DNA of 64,000 nucleotides from Lampris incognitus (GCF_029633865.1 NC_079216.1:16714505-16778504); one strand, 5' to 3'. Counted from the first letter of the stretch, positions 51,140 to 58,100 are shown. A program made the numbers and translations. Notes: generated by a model from the letters alone, not told the origin.

Positions 51140-51872
51140 AGAAGTTGTCTGCACTGTCACCAAAGTTAGAACTTTGCTTTACTCACTGGTTTCGATCATT
51201 GTCCTCATGTTCTGTTTGATGTCTTGTACTTCTTTAAGTGTTGTGTCCTGTGTCTCTTGCATGGTGTCCATCTTCTCACTGAGCACTGAGAAACAGAAAA
51301 ATACTCCAAAGCTTAACATTCTGAAAACAGTCAAGCCTTTGCCTCGCCTCTGCTGTGCTGTCATACCTCTACACGTCACTCAAAACTGCTTATCTTTAAA
51401 GGACAACAAAGTTTCTTCCCTTACATTCTTGTAGCTCTGCATGATCCTCCTTCCTGTCTTTTTCATCCTCTGCTTGTCGGGAGGTGATTTCAAACACCTT
51501 GTGTAGTTTATCTCCATGGTCCACCTGAAGAGACAGAGAAAGCACCTGGTACGCATCGTTGAGACGCTCGTTCAAAACGCCAAACTCTTCACCGTGGTTG
51601 TAGGCATTGATGATACGATTGAGGAAGCTGGAAGAAGTGTACTTGGTGATCAGCTGCTCAGCTGATTCCAGCGTGATCTTCAGTTCCCTGAGAGCTCTGT
51701 TCACGTCTGGAATGGTTTGGTCAGGACCCTTCAGTTTGACAGCCATCACCAGTTCTTCCAGTGCTTTGACACGCTGGGCCACACGCTGGCAGCGTCTCTT
51801 GTTGCCCTTCACCTCCTGAGACAGCCTGTGGATCGATAACGCCAAGGATAAGATCCGATCGATGAAGTCCAT
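24005..51872 (-). CDS. mlkl: MLKL, mixed lineage kinase domain-like pseudokinase (necroptosis executor), complete
   Basis: Ten coding exons, joined 51872-51425, 51285-51187, 46334-46157, 45946-45846, 43520-43385, 39577-39493, 38506-38367, 34270-34221, 34082-33942 and 24054-24005, total 1,428 nt with matching phases and GT-AG borders: 475 residues plus TAA. Residues 1 to about 130 form the four-helix bundle that in MLKL permeabilises the plasma membrane after RIPK3 activation; about 131-182 form the brace; about 200-470 form the kinase-like domain. VAIK Lys is residue 231. The usual HRD is HGS (332-334) and DFG reads GGL/GLE (351-354), so catalysis is not expected, as in known MLKL. The activation segment holds T358, T360, S361 and S370-372, candidate RIPK3-type targets. 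A splice acceptor 6 nt upstream of the ATG implies an untranslated first exon, not located. The coding part is 5% of the 28-kb span; the rest is TE-filled introns. Confidence 0.95.
24537..24993 (+). repeat. SINE-1 copy with 15-bp target-site duplication, in mlkl intron 9
   Basis: Head GGTGGCGTGGCGGTCTATTC, B-box GGTTTGAATCC, the common body and an A-rich tail are present. It is flanked by AGAAACAGCAAATAC at 24522-24536 and 24994-25008. It lies antisense to mlkl. Confidence 0.92.
25010..25845. other. Intronic stretch, nothing recognised
   Basis: AT-rich intron sequence of mlkl without splice-supported coding potential or a repeat that I can name. Confidence 0.4.
25846..26000 (+). repeat. Dispersed fish repeat fragment (GGAAGGGCATCCGGCGTAAAA type)
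   Basis: GGAAGGGCATCCGGCGTAAA, then CATACCGGATCGGTCAAGGC and GGTACTGTTGGCC, form a widespread fish repeat whose parent element I cannot identify. It probably belongs to a LINE 3' region. Confidence 0.5.
26190..26310 (+). pseudogene. PIF/Harbinger-type transposase fragment
   Basis: The plus strand near 26213-26300 reads [20 protein letters not shown] then THVF. This is the block around the first catalytic Asp of Harbinger nucleases (usually GxxDGTH); here the Asp is Glu. No further transposase is recognisable, so it is a small remnant in the last mlkl intron. The call rests on one motif. Confidence 0.5.
26315..26995. other. Intronic stretch, nothing recognised
   Basis: No coding exon or namable repeat. 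Two short near-repeats of CAAAATAGAGACA occur at about 26512-26565. Confidence 0.35.
27000..27035 (+). repeat. (TTATG)n short tandem repeat
   Basis: Five to six copies of TTATG run up to the point where a dispersed repeat begins. Confidence 0.85.
27050..27140 (+). repeat. Dispersed repeat end shared with 52430-52515
   Basis: GACAGCTGATGATTGCTTAT, then GCAGGCTTGTACTGTCAATT and AAGAATTTCTTGAATCACTGG. The inverted counterpart at 52430-52515 carries TTTACGAGACAGTACAAGCC and CAATCATCAGCTGTC. This type of end is often attached to Penelope-like or hairpin elements; here only the end is present. Confidence 0.55.
27240..27700 (+). repeat. Irregular tandem repeat with the block ATGCTCAGAATCATCTGAAA
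   Basis: The 38-bp block starting ATGCTCAGAATCATCTGAAA and ending AGAAAAGTGGTTT occurs at 27271, 27337 and 27596. The first two lie in a C-rich 66-bp unit, while the third is followed by ATGCATATTTTGCATATTTA runs that also occur at 27390-27425 and 27520-27540. Confidence 0.8.
27850..27950 (+). repeat. (CA)n microsatellite
   Basis: About 45 CA units with a few interruptions, next to a short (TA)n. The long VCVCV open frames on the minus strand here are artefacts of this repeat. Confidence 0.97.
27932..28660 (+). mobile_element. LINE remnant, RT N-terminus joined to C-terminus by an internal deletion
   Basis: 27932-28429 reads [40 protein letters not shown] (across a TAG at 28162) and [20 protein letters not shown], the linker and fingers of a LINE RT. 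It then passes directly to [20 protein letters not shown] and [17 protein letters not shown] at about 28455-28618, the extreme C-terminus. The whole palm and thumb are missing. The 3' UTR piece GAGCTTGAGGAAGACAAAAA closes the copy. It lies in mlkl intron 9, antisense to the gene. Confidence 0.75.
28665..28874 (+). pseudogene. L1 ORF1 C-terminal domain
   Basis: [20 protein letters not shown], then [20 protein letters not shown] and a stop at 28872. The [11 protein letters not shown] and [11 protein letters not shown] blocks match the C-terminal RNA-binding domain of L1/Tx1-type ORF1 proteins. The N-terminal coiled coil and RRM are absent because of the 5' truncation. Confidence 0.7.
29827..33546 (+). 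pseudogene. L1 ORF2: AP endonuclease and reverse transcriptase, inactivated
   Basis: ORF2 begins ATG at 29827 with [15 protein letters not shown] one-base shift near 29922 leads to [14 protein letters not shown] with the catalytic Glu. After a stop at about 30124, [12 protein letters not shown] and the GGEFNQV block (usually GDFN) follow, and SRIDYFLIS and LTDHAPVDV complete the endonuclease. Stops at 30797 and 31272 interrupt the linker. From 31338 the RT reads [60 protein letters not shown] and [11 protein letters not shown], so the palm is intact. Frame 32335-32715 follows a shift near 32440, and the C-terminal Cys/His region [18 protein letters not shown] ends near 33210. At least five lesions make it dead, but it is the best preserved ORF2 here. 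Confidence 0.87.
33942..34082 (-). CDS. mlkl: mlkl coding exon 9: C-lobe end
   Basis: From residue 413, [36 protein letters not shown] and FNRPSAG. The Arg-Pro-Ser motif of kinase subdomain XI is present. The donor is GTAATC, followed by a 9.9-kb intron that holds the L1-type LINE. Confidence 0.95.
34221..34270 (-). CDS. mlkl: mlkl coding exon 8: alphaF region
   Basis: A 50-bp exon, residues 396-413, [16 protein letters not shown]. It matches the kinase alphaF/alphaG block and is bounded by TTTTTCAG and GTATGT. Confidence 0.95.
34440..34750 (+). repeat. Fish SINE-like repeat end (GGATAATGGATGGATGGA type)
   Basis: GGCTGGGATAGGCTCCAGCA, then GGATAAACGGCTTGGATAAT and GGATGGATGGA. The reverse-oriented counterpart is at 58515-58600, in the longer repeat at 58510-58905. 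Confidence 0.55.
34760..35800 (-). mobile_element. LINE 3' half, RT thumb and C-terminus, in mlkl intron 7
   Basis: On the minus strand from 35790 it reads [65 protein letters not shown] and at 35331-35125 [20 protein letters not shown]. These blocks follow the YADD box in a LINE RT. The 3' UTR runs into an AT-rich end near 34760. It is 5' truncated and has several shifts. Confidence 0.8.
35810..36846 (-). mobile_element. Ty3/gypsy integrase C-terminus and 3' LTR remnant
   Basis: 36846-36721 reads [38 protein letters not shown], the integrase core after its second Asp. 36614-36432 reads [15 protein letters not shown] and [11 protein letters not shown]. 36419-36060 ends in [17 protein letters not shown], the typical end of gypsy pol. 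A purine tract CTCAGAAAGGGG near 35955-35944 precedes TGTAGTATTAGGTCATATAC, a likely LTR start with AATAAA inside. The GPY-like middle and upstream pol are missing. It lies in the same orientation as mlkl. Confidence 0.75.
36847..37330 (-). mobile_element. L1-type LINE 3' end inserted into the gypsy integrase
   Basis: Frame 37282-37073 reads [40 protein letters not shown] and [11 protein letters not shown], the extreme C-terminus of an L1 ORF2. The 3' UTR ends in an A-run at 36849-36860 (T-run on the plus strand), exactly where integrase coding stops. Heavy 5' truncation is normal for L1. Confidence 0.75.
37810..38065 (-). pseudogene. Coiled-coil fragment, LINE ORF1-like
   Basis: The minus strand reads [60 protein letters not shown]. 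It is a strong heptad pattern ending in a stop near 37820. Such N-terminal coiled coils precede the RNA-binding part of LINE ORF1 proteins in fish, but I cannot exclude another element class. No flanking domain is visible. Confidence 0.5.
38367..38506 (-). CDS. mlkl: mlkl coding exon 7: degenerate DFG and activation segment
   Basis: Residues 350-396, [20 protein letters not shown] then [26 protein letters not shown] stands in for DFG. The loop carries the Thr/Ser cluster where mammalian MLKL is phosphorylated by RIPK3; the positions correspond by alignment only. Confidence 0.94.
38806..39448 (+). mobile_element. Non-autonomous hAT transposon with 8-bp TSD, in mlkl intron 6
   Basis: Terminal inverted repeats CAGGGCCGCCGCT at 38806 and its near-complement AGTAGCGGCCCTG ending at 39448 are flanked by ATTCCTTT at 38798-38805 and 39449-39456. 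An 8-bp duplication is the hAT signature. The 643-bp body keeps what looks like the first coding exon of the parent transposase: ATG at 39103, [29 protein letters not shown], then a GT donor at 39188. Internal deletion removed the rest. The TIR sites are intact, so the copy could in principle be moved by a related transposase. Confidence 0.9.
39493..39577 (-). CDS. mlkl: mlkl coding exon 6: degenerate catalytic loop
   Basis: Residues 321-349, [20 protein letters not shown] then [11 protein letters not shown] replaces HRD and Lys replaces the metal-binding Asn, so the exon itself shows loss of catalytic residues. Confidence 0.94.
40684..41085 (-). repeat. SINE-1 copy in the Tc1 element, 15-bp TSD
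   Basis: It is inverted relative to the copies at 22705 and 24537: T-rich tail at 40684, B-box complement GGATTCGAACC at 41020, head at 41085. Flanking GATGGAAGCCACTCT occurs at 40669-40683 and 41086-41100. Removing the SINE restores the Tc1 sequence exactly. Confidence 0.95.
41556..41715 (-). repeat. SINE-2 copy in the Tc1 element
   Basis: GTAGCGAATTCGGGGG, GGGACGCGAACACACGTCTC and ACTAAAGGGTCCAACCCGTT match the repeat at 20045-20205, including the CTTATCCATGCACGTTAC end. It has B-box-like GTGTTCGCGTCCC on the minus strand. Confidence 0.7.
42768..43200 (-). repeat. SINE-1 copy, in mlkl intron 5
   Basis: T-run at 42768, body complement (CTTCTTTTCACCTGACAGTG) and head complement GAATAGACCGCCACGCTACT near 43175-43195. 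A convincing target-site duplication was not found. Confidence 0.88.
43385..43520 (-). CDS. mlkl: mlkl coding exon 5: hinge and alphaE
   Basis: Residues 276-321, [20 protein letters not shown] through [13 protein letters not shown]. The hinge MEYCEKGSL and the alphaE helix before the degenerate catalytic loop are clear. Confidence 0.95.
43540..44690. other. Intronic stretch, no gene
   Basis: mlkl intron 4 sequence. No splice-supported exon was seen on either strand and no repeat I can name. Confidence 0.4.
44692..45117 (+). repeat. SINE-1 copy, in mlkl intron 4
   Basis: GGGCATCCAGGTAGTGTAGC, B-box GGTTCGAATCC at 44750, the common body and a G/A-rich tail. It lies antisense to mlkl. The flanks are too A-rich to define the duplication. 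Confidence 0.9.
45846..45946 (-). CDS. mlkl: mlkl coding exon 4: alphaC helix region
   Basis: Residues 242-276, [20 protein letters not shown] then [13 protein letters not shown]. This contains the alphaC-helix Glu region and the strongly conserved FESPNILR block that identifies MLKL among kinase-like proteins. Confidence 0.95.
46157..46334 (-). CDS. mlkl: mlkl coding exon 3: start of pseudokinase, VAIK lysine
   Basis: Residues 183-242, with a Pro-rich linker, then [18 protein letters not shown]. The glycine-rich loop is poorly conserved (TPISEVYRG), as expected for a pseudokinase, while the nucleotide-pocket Lys (231) is kept. Confidence 0.95.
46716..47383. mobile_element. Unclassified insert in the Penelope element, 9-bp duplication
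   Basis: AATGGCCAT occurs at 46707-46715 and 47384-47392, and removing one copy plus the insert makes the Penelope sequence continuous. The insert ends in (TG)n(TA)n. Its body (CACCTTACCTCAGCAAGGGC, GGTACTTCCCATGGTGCCAA) is not one I recognise, and it has no coding frame with support. Confidence 0.65.
47295..47383 (+). repeat. (TG)n(TA)n microsatellite
   Basis: About 13 TG units pass into about 30 TA units at the right end of the insert. It may be the 3' tail of that insert. Confidence 0.95.
47700..50580 (+). mobile_element. CR1/L2-type LINE, decayed, in mlkl intron 2
   Basis: ORF1 pieces: a coiled coil [20 protein letters not shown] (about 47705-47765) and an esterase block [11 protein letters not shown] at 48409. 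ORF2 pieces: [20 protein letters not shown] from 49120, [20 protein letters not shown] at 49388, then the first catalytic block reads [19 protein letters not shown], with the catalytic Asp replaced by Tyr. [18 protein letters not shown] (49659) is followed by [10 protein letters not shown], with the first Asp of the ADD box replaced by Glu. The 3' end is GCTATATAAATAAAGTTTAT with (ATT)n. Both catalytic-site losses and many shifts show an old copy. It lies antisense to mlkl. Confidence 0.85.
50585..51030 (+). mobile_element. LINE 3' end, separate copy
   Basis: Frame 50598-50801 reads [53 protein letters not shown], the extreme C-terminus of another LINE ORF2 family. The 3' UTR ends in GCGCTATAGAAATAACGTTA with (TTA)n. 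It is heavily 5' truncated and sits directly behind the (ATT)n tail of the previous LINE, a common landing place. Confidence 0.8.
51055..51137 (+). repeat. (TG)n-(TA)n-(CA)n inverted microsatellite
   Basis: TG units, TATATATA, then about 22 CA units. The arms can pair. It lies 50 bases downstream (gene sense) of the mlkl exon 2 donor. Confidence 0.95.
51187..51285 (-). CDS. mlkl: mlkl coding exon 2: brace helix
   Basis: Residues 150-182, [20 protein letters not shown] onward. It is a heptad-like helix connecting the bundle to the pseudokinase, bounded by a TTTCTCAG acceptor and a GTGAGT donor. The intron before it is only 139 bp; the one after is 4.85 kb and holds LINE and Penelope copies. 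Confidence 0.93.
51425..51872 (-). CDS. mlkl: mlkl coding exon 1: four-helix bundle
   Basis: Starts [20 protein letters not shown] and ends ...HAELQE plus one base (residues 1-149). The exon itself begins at 51878 after CTCTTCCAG, six bases upstream of the ATG, so the start codon is the first in this exon. Helical, Lys/Arg-rich patches (KGNKRRCQR, residues 22-30) fit the lipid-binding face known for this domain. The donor is GTAAGG. Confidence 0.95.
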
Positions 51873-52144
51873 AGCTGGCTGGAAGAGAGAAGCGGGGGGT
51901 AAGTAGCGAGCAGCAAAATTGGCCCAAAGTTTAAAATTGATTAAAAGGATTGTAAATGAACTGAACCAGACTGACGTTAAGGGACTACAATCATCTTGAG
52001 TTGAAGTTACACTGATACCACAACTCCTGTGTAGCTTCAACTACCTTTTCCTACAGTAGTACCAGAGACCCAACGCTGCTTAACCACATTAAAAGCATTT
52101 CAAAATCAATCAGATTTAATTCTATAGTAAACATAAGCCATAAA

Positions 52145-52400
52145 ATATACAGTACTGTGCAAAAGTCTTAGGCATCACTAGTTTTTTAAAATAATTTTTG
52201 CCTTTTCTGCATTAATAAGTTAGTAGCAAAGAGCAAAGTTTAGATTTCCAAACATTAATTTTCCCAAAAATTAAATGCAACAGAGTATTTTTTTTTATTT
52301 CTTTAAAGAAAGTAACATATTGTGTAATAGACCACTTTTCAGATATAAACTTTAATGTGTTACATATATATATACAGTATACCCACACAAACACACACAC
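52145..52400. repeat. Tc1-type terminal fragment
   Basis: TACAGTACTGTGCAAAAGTC followed by TTAGGCA at about 52149 is a well-known form of Tc1-type inverted repeat end in fish. The following 200 bases are non-coding and the partner terminus is not obvious. It lies upstream of mlkl coding exon 1. Confidence 0.55.
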
Positions 52401-52429
52401 ACACACACATATATGTATAATCCAGTGAG

Positions 52430-52520
52430 TCAAGTAAATTCTTTACGAGACAGTACAAGCCTGTTTCATGCTATAAGCAATCATCAGCTGTCAAGATTGA
52501 CAGCTGATGATTGCTTGACA
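52430..52520. repeat. Dispersed repeat end with perfect 18-bp hairpin
   Basis: GCAATCATCAGCTGTCAA at 52478 and TTGACAGCTGATGATTGC to 52515 are exact reverse complements with a 2-bp spacer. The outer part (TTCTTTACGAGACAGTACAA) matches the repeat end at 27050-27140 in inverse orientation. Confidence 0.75.
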
Positions 52521-52544
52521 GTATTGAGAAGGAGAAGAAGAAAG

Positions 52545-53532
52545 AAGAAGAAAGCCACTTCATTTTGTCATTGTAGTTTACAATGAAATTTGTTTTCTGC
52601 ATTTAATCCATCCTACAGTATAGGCAGCTGCAGCGCCTGGGGACCAACTCCAGTTCTTCTTTCCATCGCCTTGCTCAGGGGCACAGACAGGAGTATTAAC
52701 CCTAACACACATGTCTTTTTGATGGTGGAAGGAAACCGGAGCACCCGGAGGAAACCCACGCAGACACGGGGAGAACATGCAAACTCCACACAGAAAGGAC
52801 CTCGGACGGCCCGGGGTTCGAACCCAGAACCTACTTGCTTCTTGCTGATTGACTATTGCAAGCTGTTCTCTTCTCTCACACATCTTTTCTCTCCCTGTGA
52901 ATGATGTGCTCTCCTTTCTCTTCTTGTGTGTGTGTGTGAATGGTGTGATGCAAGTCTCCCTTGTGTGCAGGTGCAGTCTGTCCTCCTCCCAGGTCTCCAT
53001 GGTGATCGCCACCTGGACACTGCATGGCATCCCCCTCATCAAATTTTCTTTTTATATATCTTGAAATTCCATATAATTTTGTTGTCCTGTTTCAATGTTG
53101 TATCCTTCCCTCACTAAGATGTGTGACTCTTTTTTTTTTTTGTCTGCATGGTGGTGCTGGTCACATGGCTCGGGTCCAGGGCTGTTCTGGTGGCATCTGC
53201 ACACTGATTGGCATCCTCCTCATCATATATTGTATAATTCCATTGTAATTCTGTTACGTTATTGTGTAAACACATTGCACGTTGTCCGTCTTGGGAGAGA
53301 GATCCCTCCTCTGTTGCTCTCCCCGAGGTTTCTTCCTATTATTTCTCCCTGTTAAAGGTTTTTTTTTTAGGGTGTTGTTCCATATCCGATGTGTAAGGAC
53401 AGGATGTTGTGTTGCTGTAAAGCCCCCTGAGGCAAATTTGTAATTTGTGATGTTGGCCTATACAAGTAAAGACTTGACTTGCCTTGCTGTGAGGCAACGG
53501 CGCCAACCACTGGGCCACCGTGCCGCCCTCAG
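52545..53532. mobile_element. Fish SINE-like repeat split by a second repeat
   Basis: 52560-52845 (CATTTAATCCATCCTACAGT, CACGGGGAGAACATGCAAAC, GGGGTTCGAACCCAGAACC) and 53484-53532 (GTGAGGCAACGGCGCCAACC, CACTGGGCCACCGTGCCGCC) are the two parts of one repeat whose uninterrupted form is seen at 58700-58905. Between them lies a 640-bp repeat with CTTGGGAGAGAGATCCCTCC and GGCCTATACAAGTAAAGACT near its end, a common unclassified fish element. Confidence 0.65.
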
Positions 53533-53539
53533 TATTGCG

Positions 53540-55730
53540 GGTCATTACACAACCTCCTCACATCACTTCCACCTATGTGAGACTCTGAGCCCACACAGAG
53601 CAGATATGTTGTCCTGGCTCATGTTAAACCACGCTTTTGAAAAGGAACTGAAACTTCCATATCCAACAGAACACAAACCGTTCTGAGCTTTTCTGCGTTG
53701 ACAGGGGAACTGCAAATGAATTCATCATCGTAGAACCAGCGTCTAATCAGGTTCTGTTTTATCTGAGGAGCAAGTTTCTGCATCAATAGGAATTCGATCC
53801 AATTGTGCGCCTCATTTTGACACACAAAATCCAAGAAAAATCAAAGAATTAAAAGGTGGTATCGGTAAAAAAAAGTAAAAAGTAAAATAAAAGGTCAGTC
53901 AAAAAGCAACATGAACCATTGTGAATCCTAGTACTAGCACCGAGTCTCTGAAATTATAAGATCATTACAGTAAATTGGTCTCTGAAGACCATGACGGAAA
54001 ACATAATCCCCAAACAGACAAAGACTGCTTATCATTCAACTGGACGGGCTTGCCAACAGCTCCGGTCTCAGAACCTATTCCATCTTCTACCTTTTATCTT
54101 TGCAGGATTGAGTTGTTTCCATAAGACTTCTTAACACCCCATTGACATTGATACAGTTCTACACTTCCATACCTGAAAGTAGCTCAGAACAACCAGCCTG
54201 GGCGTAGCAGTGGTGACCGTCTGGAAAATAAGCTACACATGACTCTGAACACACTGGATTTGCTAACCTACATGGACGGATGAGTCAGTTTTGACAAAGT
54301 AAAAACCAGTAAATATCACCGCCACGACAGCTAGTTTTGTTTTGTTTTTTTCCCCCCTCTCGGAGTGAAATTTTTCTTGTCGCCTTCCTTGGTTTGTTTT
54401 TTTCTCTATCACACAATTGTGTGTCTTATCTCACATACTGTTTTGTATACACACAAACTAAACCCAAATGTAAAGCCTCAAGGAGCCTCATGAAATGATC
54501 TTAACACTCACAGGCAGCTCTCACTTACACAGAGACACACTGACACCATGTCTTCATGTTGTCTCCAAACCTCTTGGTGGAACTTCAAGAGAGAAATGTG
54601 ACCCACGTAGAAGGCCAAATGGTACAACAGCACCGGCAAAAAGATGACTGAACAAAAGATCAAACTGTCCCTGCCAGTCTGCTTCTCCGCCATCTATCAG
54701 CTTGTTGGTCTCTTTCTCTTAATGTATGTGTATGTCTCTGTCTGTCTCTTCATTTCCCCCCCCCCCTCCACTGATCCACAGCAGTTGTGTTCAGCACAGA
54801 GTACACGGCATATATGCTGCCTGCTCATAGATAAAACAGGAAGTGGCTCATGACAGCAGAAAGAAGGGGAGCCAATAAAACAATTATATATTCCATTTGC
54901 AGTCGAACAAGTCCTGAAAGATGGTTTACCTGCAGCGGATGTTGGTACAAGCTGCCCGTTCCAGCCGAGGTCTGCTGAAAATGAAGCCAAAGCCTACATC
55001 GACTCCTCCTGCCGCTCCACTTCCTTATTCCTCGAATGGGTTGTTTCCCTTCACTGATCTCCATCTGCTGCTAACATCCCCTCGCTCTGACACACCAGGC
55101 AGGAGTCATTTACCCTCTGACCCATAAATCATCTTGGAGGGAATAAATTACAGGGCACATAGATACCTCCACACAGACCCGACAGCCTACAACAGCACAT
55201 CCTACCAACAATGCAGAACCTAGAAATGGGCAAATAACCAGTTTATTCTCAACATACTTACGTTCATTTAATTACCGTTTAGCATGACTCCTATTGAGAA
55301 TGACTTACAAAAGGAGAATAAGATTCAACTCCCAGTTAACCAAAGTCATGTTCATTTTGGGCATTTTTTTTTCTTCAATAAACTGGTCCCTCGTCAAGAC
55401 TGACTTACAATAAGCATAGTGTTAATAAAAACGGACAGTAGCCACAAGCAGCAATTGGCAGGGTCCAAGCACTATGGCAATTGTCGATGTACTTAGTACT
55501 GATCAAGTTTTGTAAATATTCGAGTTTGCATTTAGTAGTAATGGTGTATTTTGTCAATTAAGCGTCAGGTGCTGAAACTGATAGGAATACAGTGGCCAAA
55601 TAAAAAGATTTTGACTTAAATACATTACTTAACTCATTAACTATATAAGCACCCATTATGATCTATTATACAGCCGATCACTATGTCATGACATCATAAT
55701 GAGTACTTTGAAAGTTGAATGGGTTTTGTA
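53540..55730. other. Intergenic stretch upstream of mlkl
   Basis: The untranslated first exon and promoter of mlkl are expected somewhere here, but no splice donor could be linked to the exon at 51878 and no promoter motif stood out. I see no coding exon on either strand. Confidence 0.4.
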
Positions 55731-55734
55731 TGGA

Positions 55735-56880
55735 AGCGCATTGCTGTCATGCCAGAAAAAGGAAAACGGATCAGTGTCACGTTATAACATGAAAAGTTTG
55801 TTGTTATAACAAGGTGTTTTTCATGTTATAGCGAGATATTTTCACGATCTATCGTGATAACAAAACATTTCGCGTTATAACATGAAATTCAAGTTTGAAT
55901 GGGGAAACGGTGTGCGAAGAACAGATAAACTGAGGAACATGCCTCATTTACATGATTTGATTAAGTGCTTAGGTTGAGATGTGTGAGATTCTGCCGTTAT
56001 TGAGTACGGTGGATGATGTTGTGATAAGGATTTTAAAATGCAGGGGGATATACAGAAGAATGAGTCTGATTCTCACGGAAGTAGCCTCATTTCTCCTTGA
56101 TCAGCTGGAGGGGCACAGAAGGCTCCATGGATACAAGCTACACCTCCACATCAGGCAAGCTCTCAGTCTTTGCTCACACCATGGGGGTCTAGAAACTTTA
56201 ACAAATGCCTCACTGTACTTTGGGTCCCACATACCCAGCTTGGATGCAGCCAAGATAGTGTCGCTCGTGTCCATGGAGCCTTCTGTGCCCCTCCGGGTTG
56301 ATCAATGAGAAATTTCTGTGAATGTTCTCATTCATCCAGGTCATGGTTATCCAAAGGAGTTGAATCAAGTGCAACTGGACTTGGTATATATCCGTGAAGA
56401 CGTTTCGCCTCTCAGAAAGGCACGAACTGAGGAAGCCTCTTGGATGAGAGGCAAAACGTCTTCACAGATATATACCAAGTCCAGTTGCACTTGATTCAAC
56501 TCCTTTGGATATCAATGAGAAATGAGGCTACCTCCATGAGGGTAGGACTCATTCTTCCTTCTGTACATCTCCATGCATTTTAAAGTTCTTCTTGGAGTAT
56601 GCATACCCATCACAATATCATCCGCCGTACTCAGTAACAGCAGAATGTTGCCATGTTGCAACCCAAGCATGAAGAACTTAATCAAATTATGTAAATGAGC
56701 CATACTCCATAATCCATCCTTTCTATGCACATTTCCTCATTCAAACATAAGTTTAACATTATAACAGTATGAGTTATCATCACACTATAACGTGAAACTA
56801 TCTTGTTATAACAAACTTTTCACATTATGTGAAACGGATCCGTTTTTCTTTTTCTGGCGTGGTAGCAACACGCTGCCGTA
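55735..56880. mobile_element. Fold-back element with long nested inverted repeats
   Basis: The arm 55735-56103 is repeated in inverse orientation at 56512-56880. Outer ends CATGCCAGAAAAAGGAAAAC and the complement of TTTTTCTTTTTCTGGCGTGG match, as do ACGTTATAACATGAAA-type blocks near 55790-55880 and 56760-56830, and AAATGAGGCTAC/GTAGCCTCATTT. Inside is a second inverted pair (GAGGGGCACAGAAGGCTCCA at 56109 and its complement at 56272-56292) and a third (56349-56510). No transposase is encoded. The flanks do not give a clear duplication. Confidence 0.8.
56349..56510. repeat. Hairpin of ~65-bp arms inside the fold-back element
   Basis: ATCCAAAGGAGTTGAATCAA ... GACGTTTCGCCTCTC at 56349-56413 and GAGAGGCAAAACGTC ... 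TTGATTCAACTCCTTTGGAT at 56446-56510 pair almost without mismatch around a 32-bp loop. It looks like a separate miniature element that landed in one arm or loop of the larger palindrome. Confidence 0.85.
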
Positions 56881-56884
56881 GTTC

Positions 56885-58095
56885 TGTACCGTTTTCAGTG
56901 GTTGAGTTACAAATACCGTGGAAATCTCTGAGAGTCTCCTTTGTTTAATGTAAAGTTCAAACATTTACCAAATCCTAATCTTATTCCTAAAGAAACCAGA
57001 TATTGTTCTGGTAGACAGAGAAATATTGTCAAATATTTTCATCGGGTTAGATGAAACATTCCGGTTATTACTGGATATAGTACATATTACAGTAAGACAT
57101 TTATATGACTGTGGCCTCAATTTTTGACATTTTTGACTTGCTGACTGACTAGAGTTGGGCAAAGTTTCTTCAAATATTGTTGCAAAACAAATCAACTCCC
57201 TTAGAGATGTTATTAATTTTTGAAGTTTTGAGAGCAATATCTGTGGAAATTTGATTATTTTGTAATTAACCTCACCCACTTTCACCAGTCACTACCAAAT
57301 TTCATTAGTCTACTTCAGCGAGACCATAGAGCAATAAAAAACATATAATAAAAACCCATATGGTCAAATGTGAGATATAATTTTTTTGAATTTGCATTTG
57401 GGAGTATATGCTTTCAAGTACTCGGGTTGAGGAGATGAATGGTCAGCGAAGTATGGACAATTTTGTGCTAGACCATTGATTGCTGAAAGTTAATTAATTG
57501 ATAATAGCCAAACCAGTTATCAGTATGATTGATTTGTGGAGGCCGAACCCTTGGTAGCCCACACCAAGTGTTGTGTGAATCAGATGAACAGGCTAGAAGG
57601 TGCTGTGAAAAAACAGTTTTGGACAAAATCCAAAATGGCAGAAAATCAGGTTAGAAAGAAAGGGGCTTTGAACACTGTGTATAGCTTGGTCTTGACCTAA
57701 GGACTCCAGGGGAAAGGGAATTTGGTGTCCACAATTTACAGTTTGGAAGTTACACGCGAAAACATGACATTGTTTGTTATAGCACCACCATTTTTCATGA
57801 CTGAGTTGCCTCAGACTTTGACTCTATCTCTATTTGGTTGATGTAGCTCTTATTGTTTTTATGAATCCAGATACTTTTAGGGCGTGAGAATAAGAAGCAG
57901 AATAGAAATAATACAAACAAAAACAATAGGGTTCTCAGTACTTGGTGCTTTATGTTTGGATTAAATGCCTTTTTCTTGTGGTAAATATCTGCCTGCGCCA
58001 ATTAACCAATAAAATGGAAAAGAGAATACAGTCATCATCACTAAGGTCATGGTTTTTGAGATCTAAGCTTGAAACAAGAGGGTGTTAGTGGGCTG
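56885..58095. other. Intergenic stretch between fold-back element and tmed6
   Basis: No coding exon seen. 57540-57730 has repeat-like wording (CCAAAATGGCAGAAAATC, GACTCCAGGGGAAAGGG), but I cannot name a family. The tmed6 3' UTR should occupy the right end. Confidence 0.35.
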
Positions 58096-58100
58096 GGTTT

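Noticed and set aside
51187-51285. Loss of an mlkl exon inside the 4.85-kb intron 2
   Set aside because: Phases of exons 2 and 3 join correctly, and the total length (475) is close to known MLKL, so no exon needs to be missing.
53024-53355. Cys/His-rich frames near 52926-53355 as small secreted proteins
   Set aside because: They lie inside a dispersed fish repeat, and the frames are not supported by splice sites or a credible start context.
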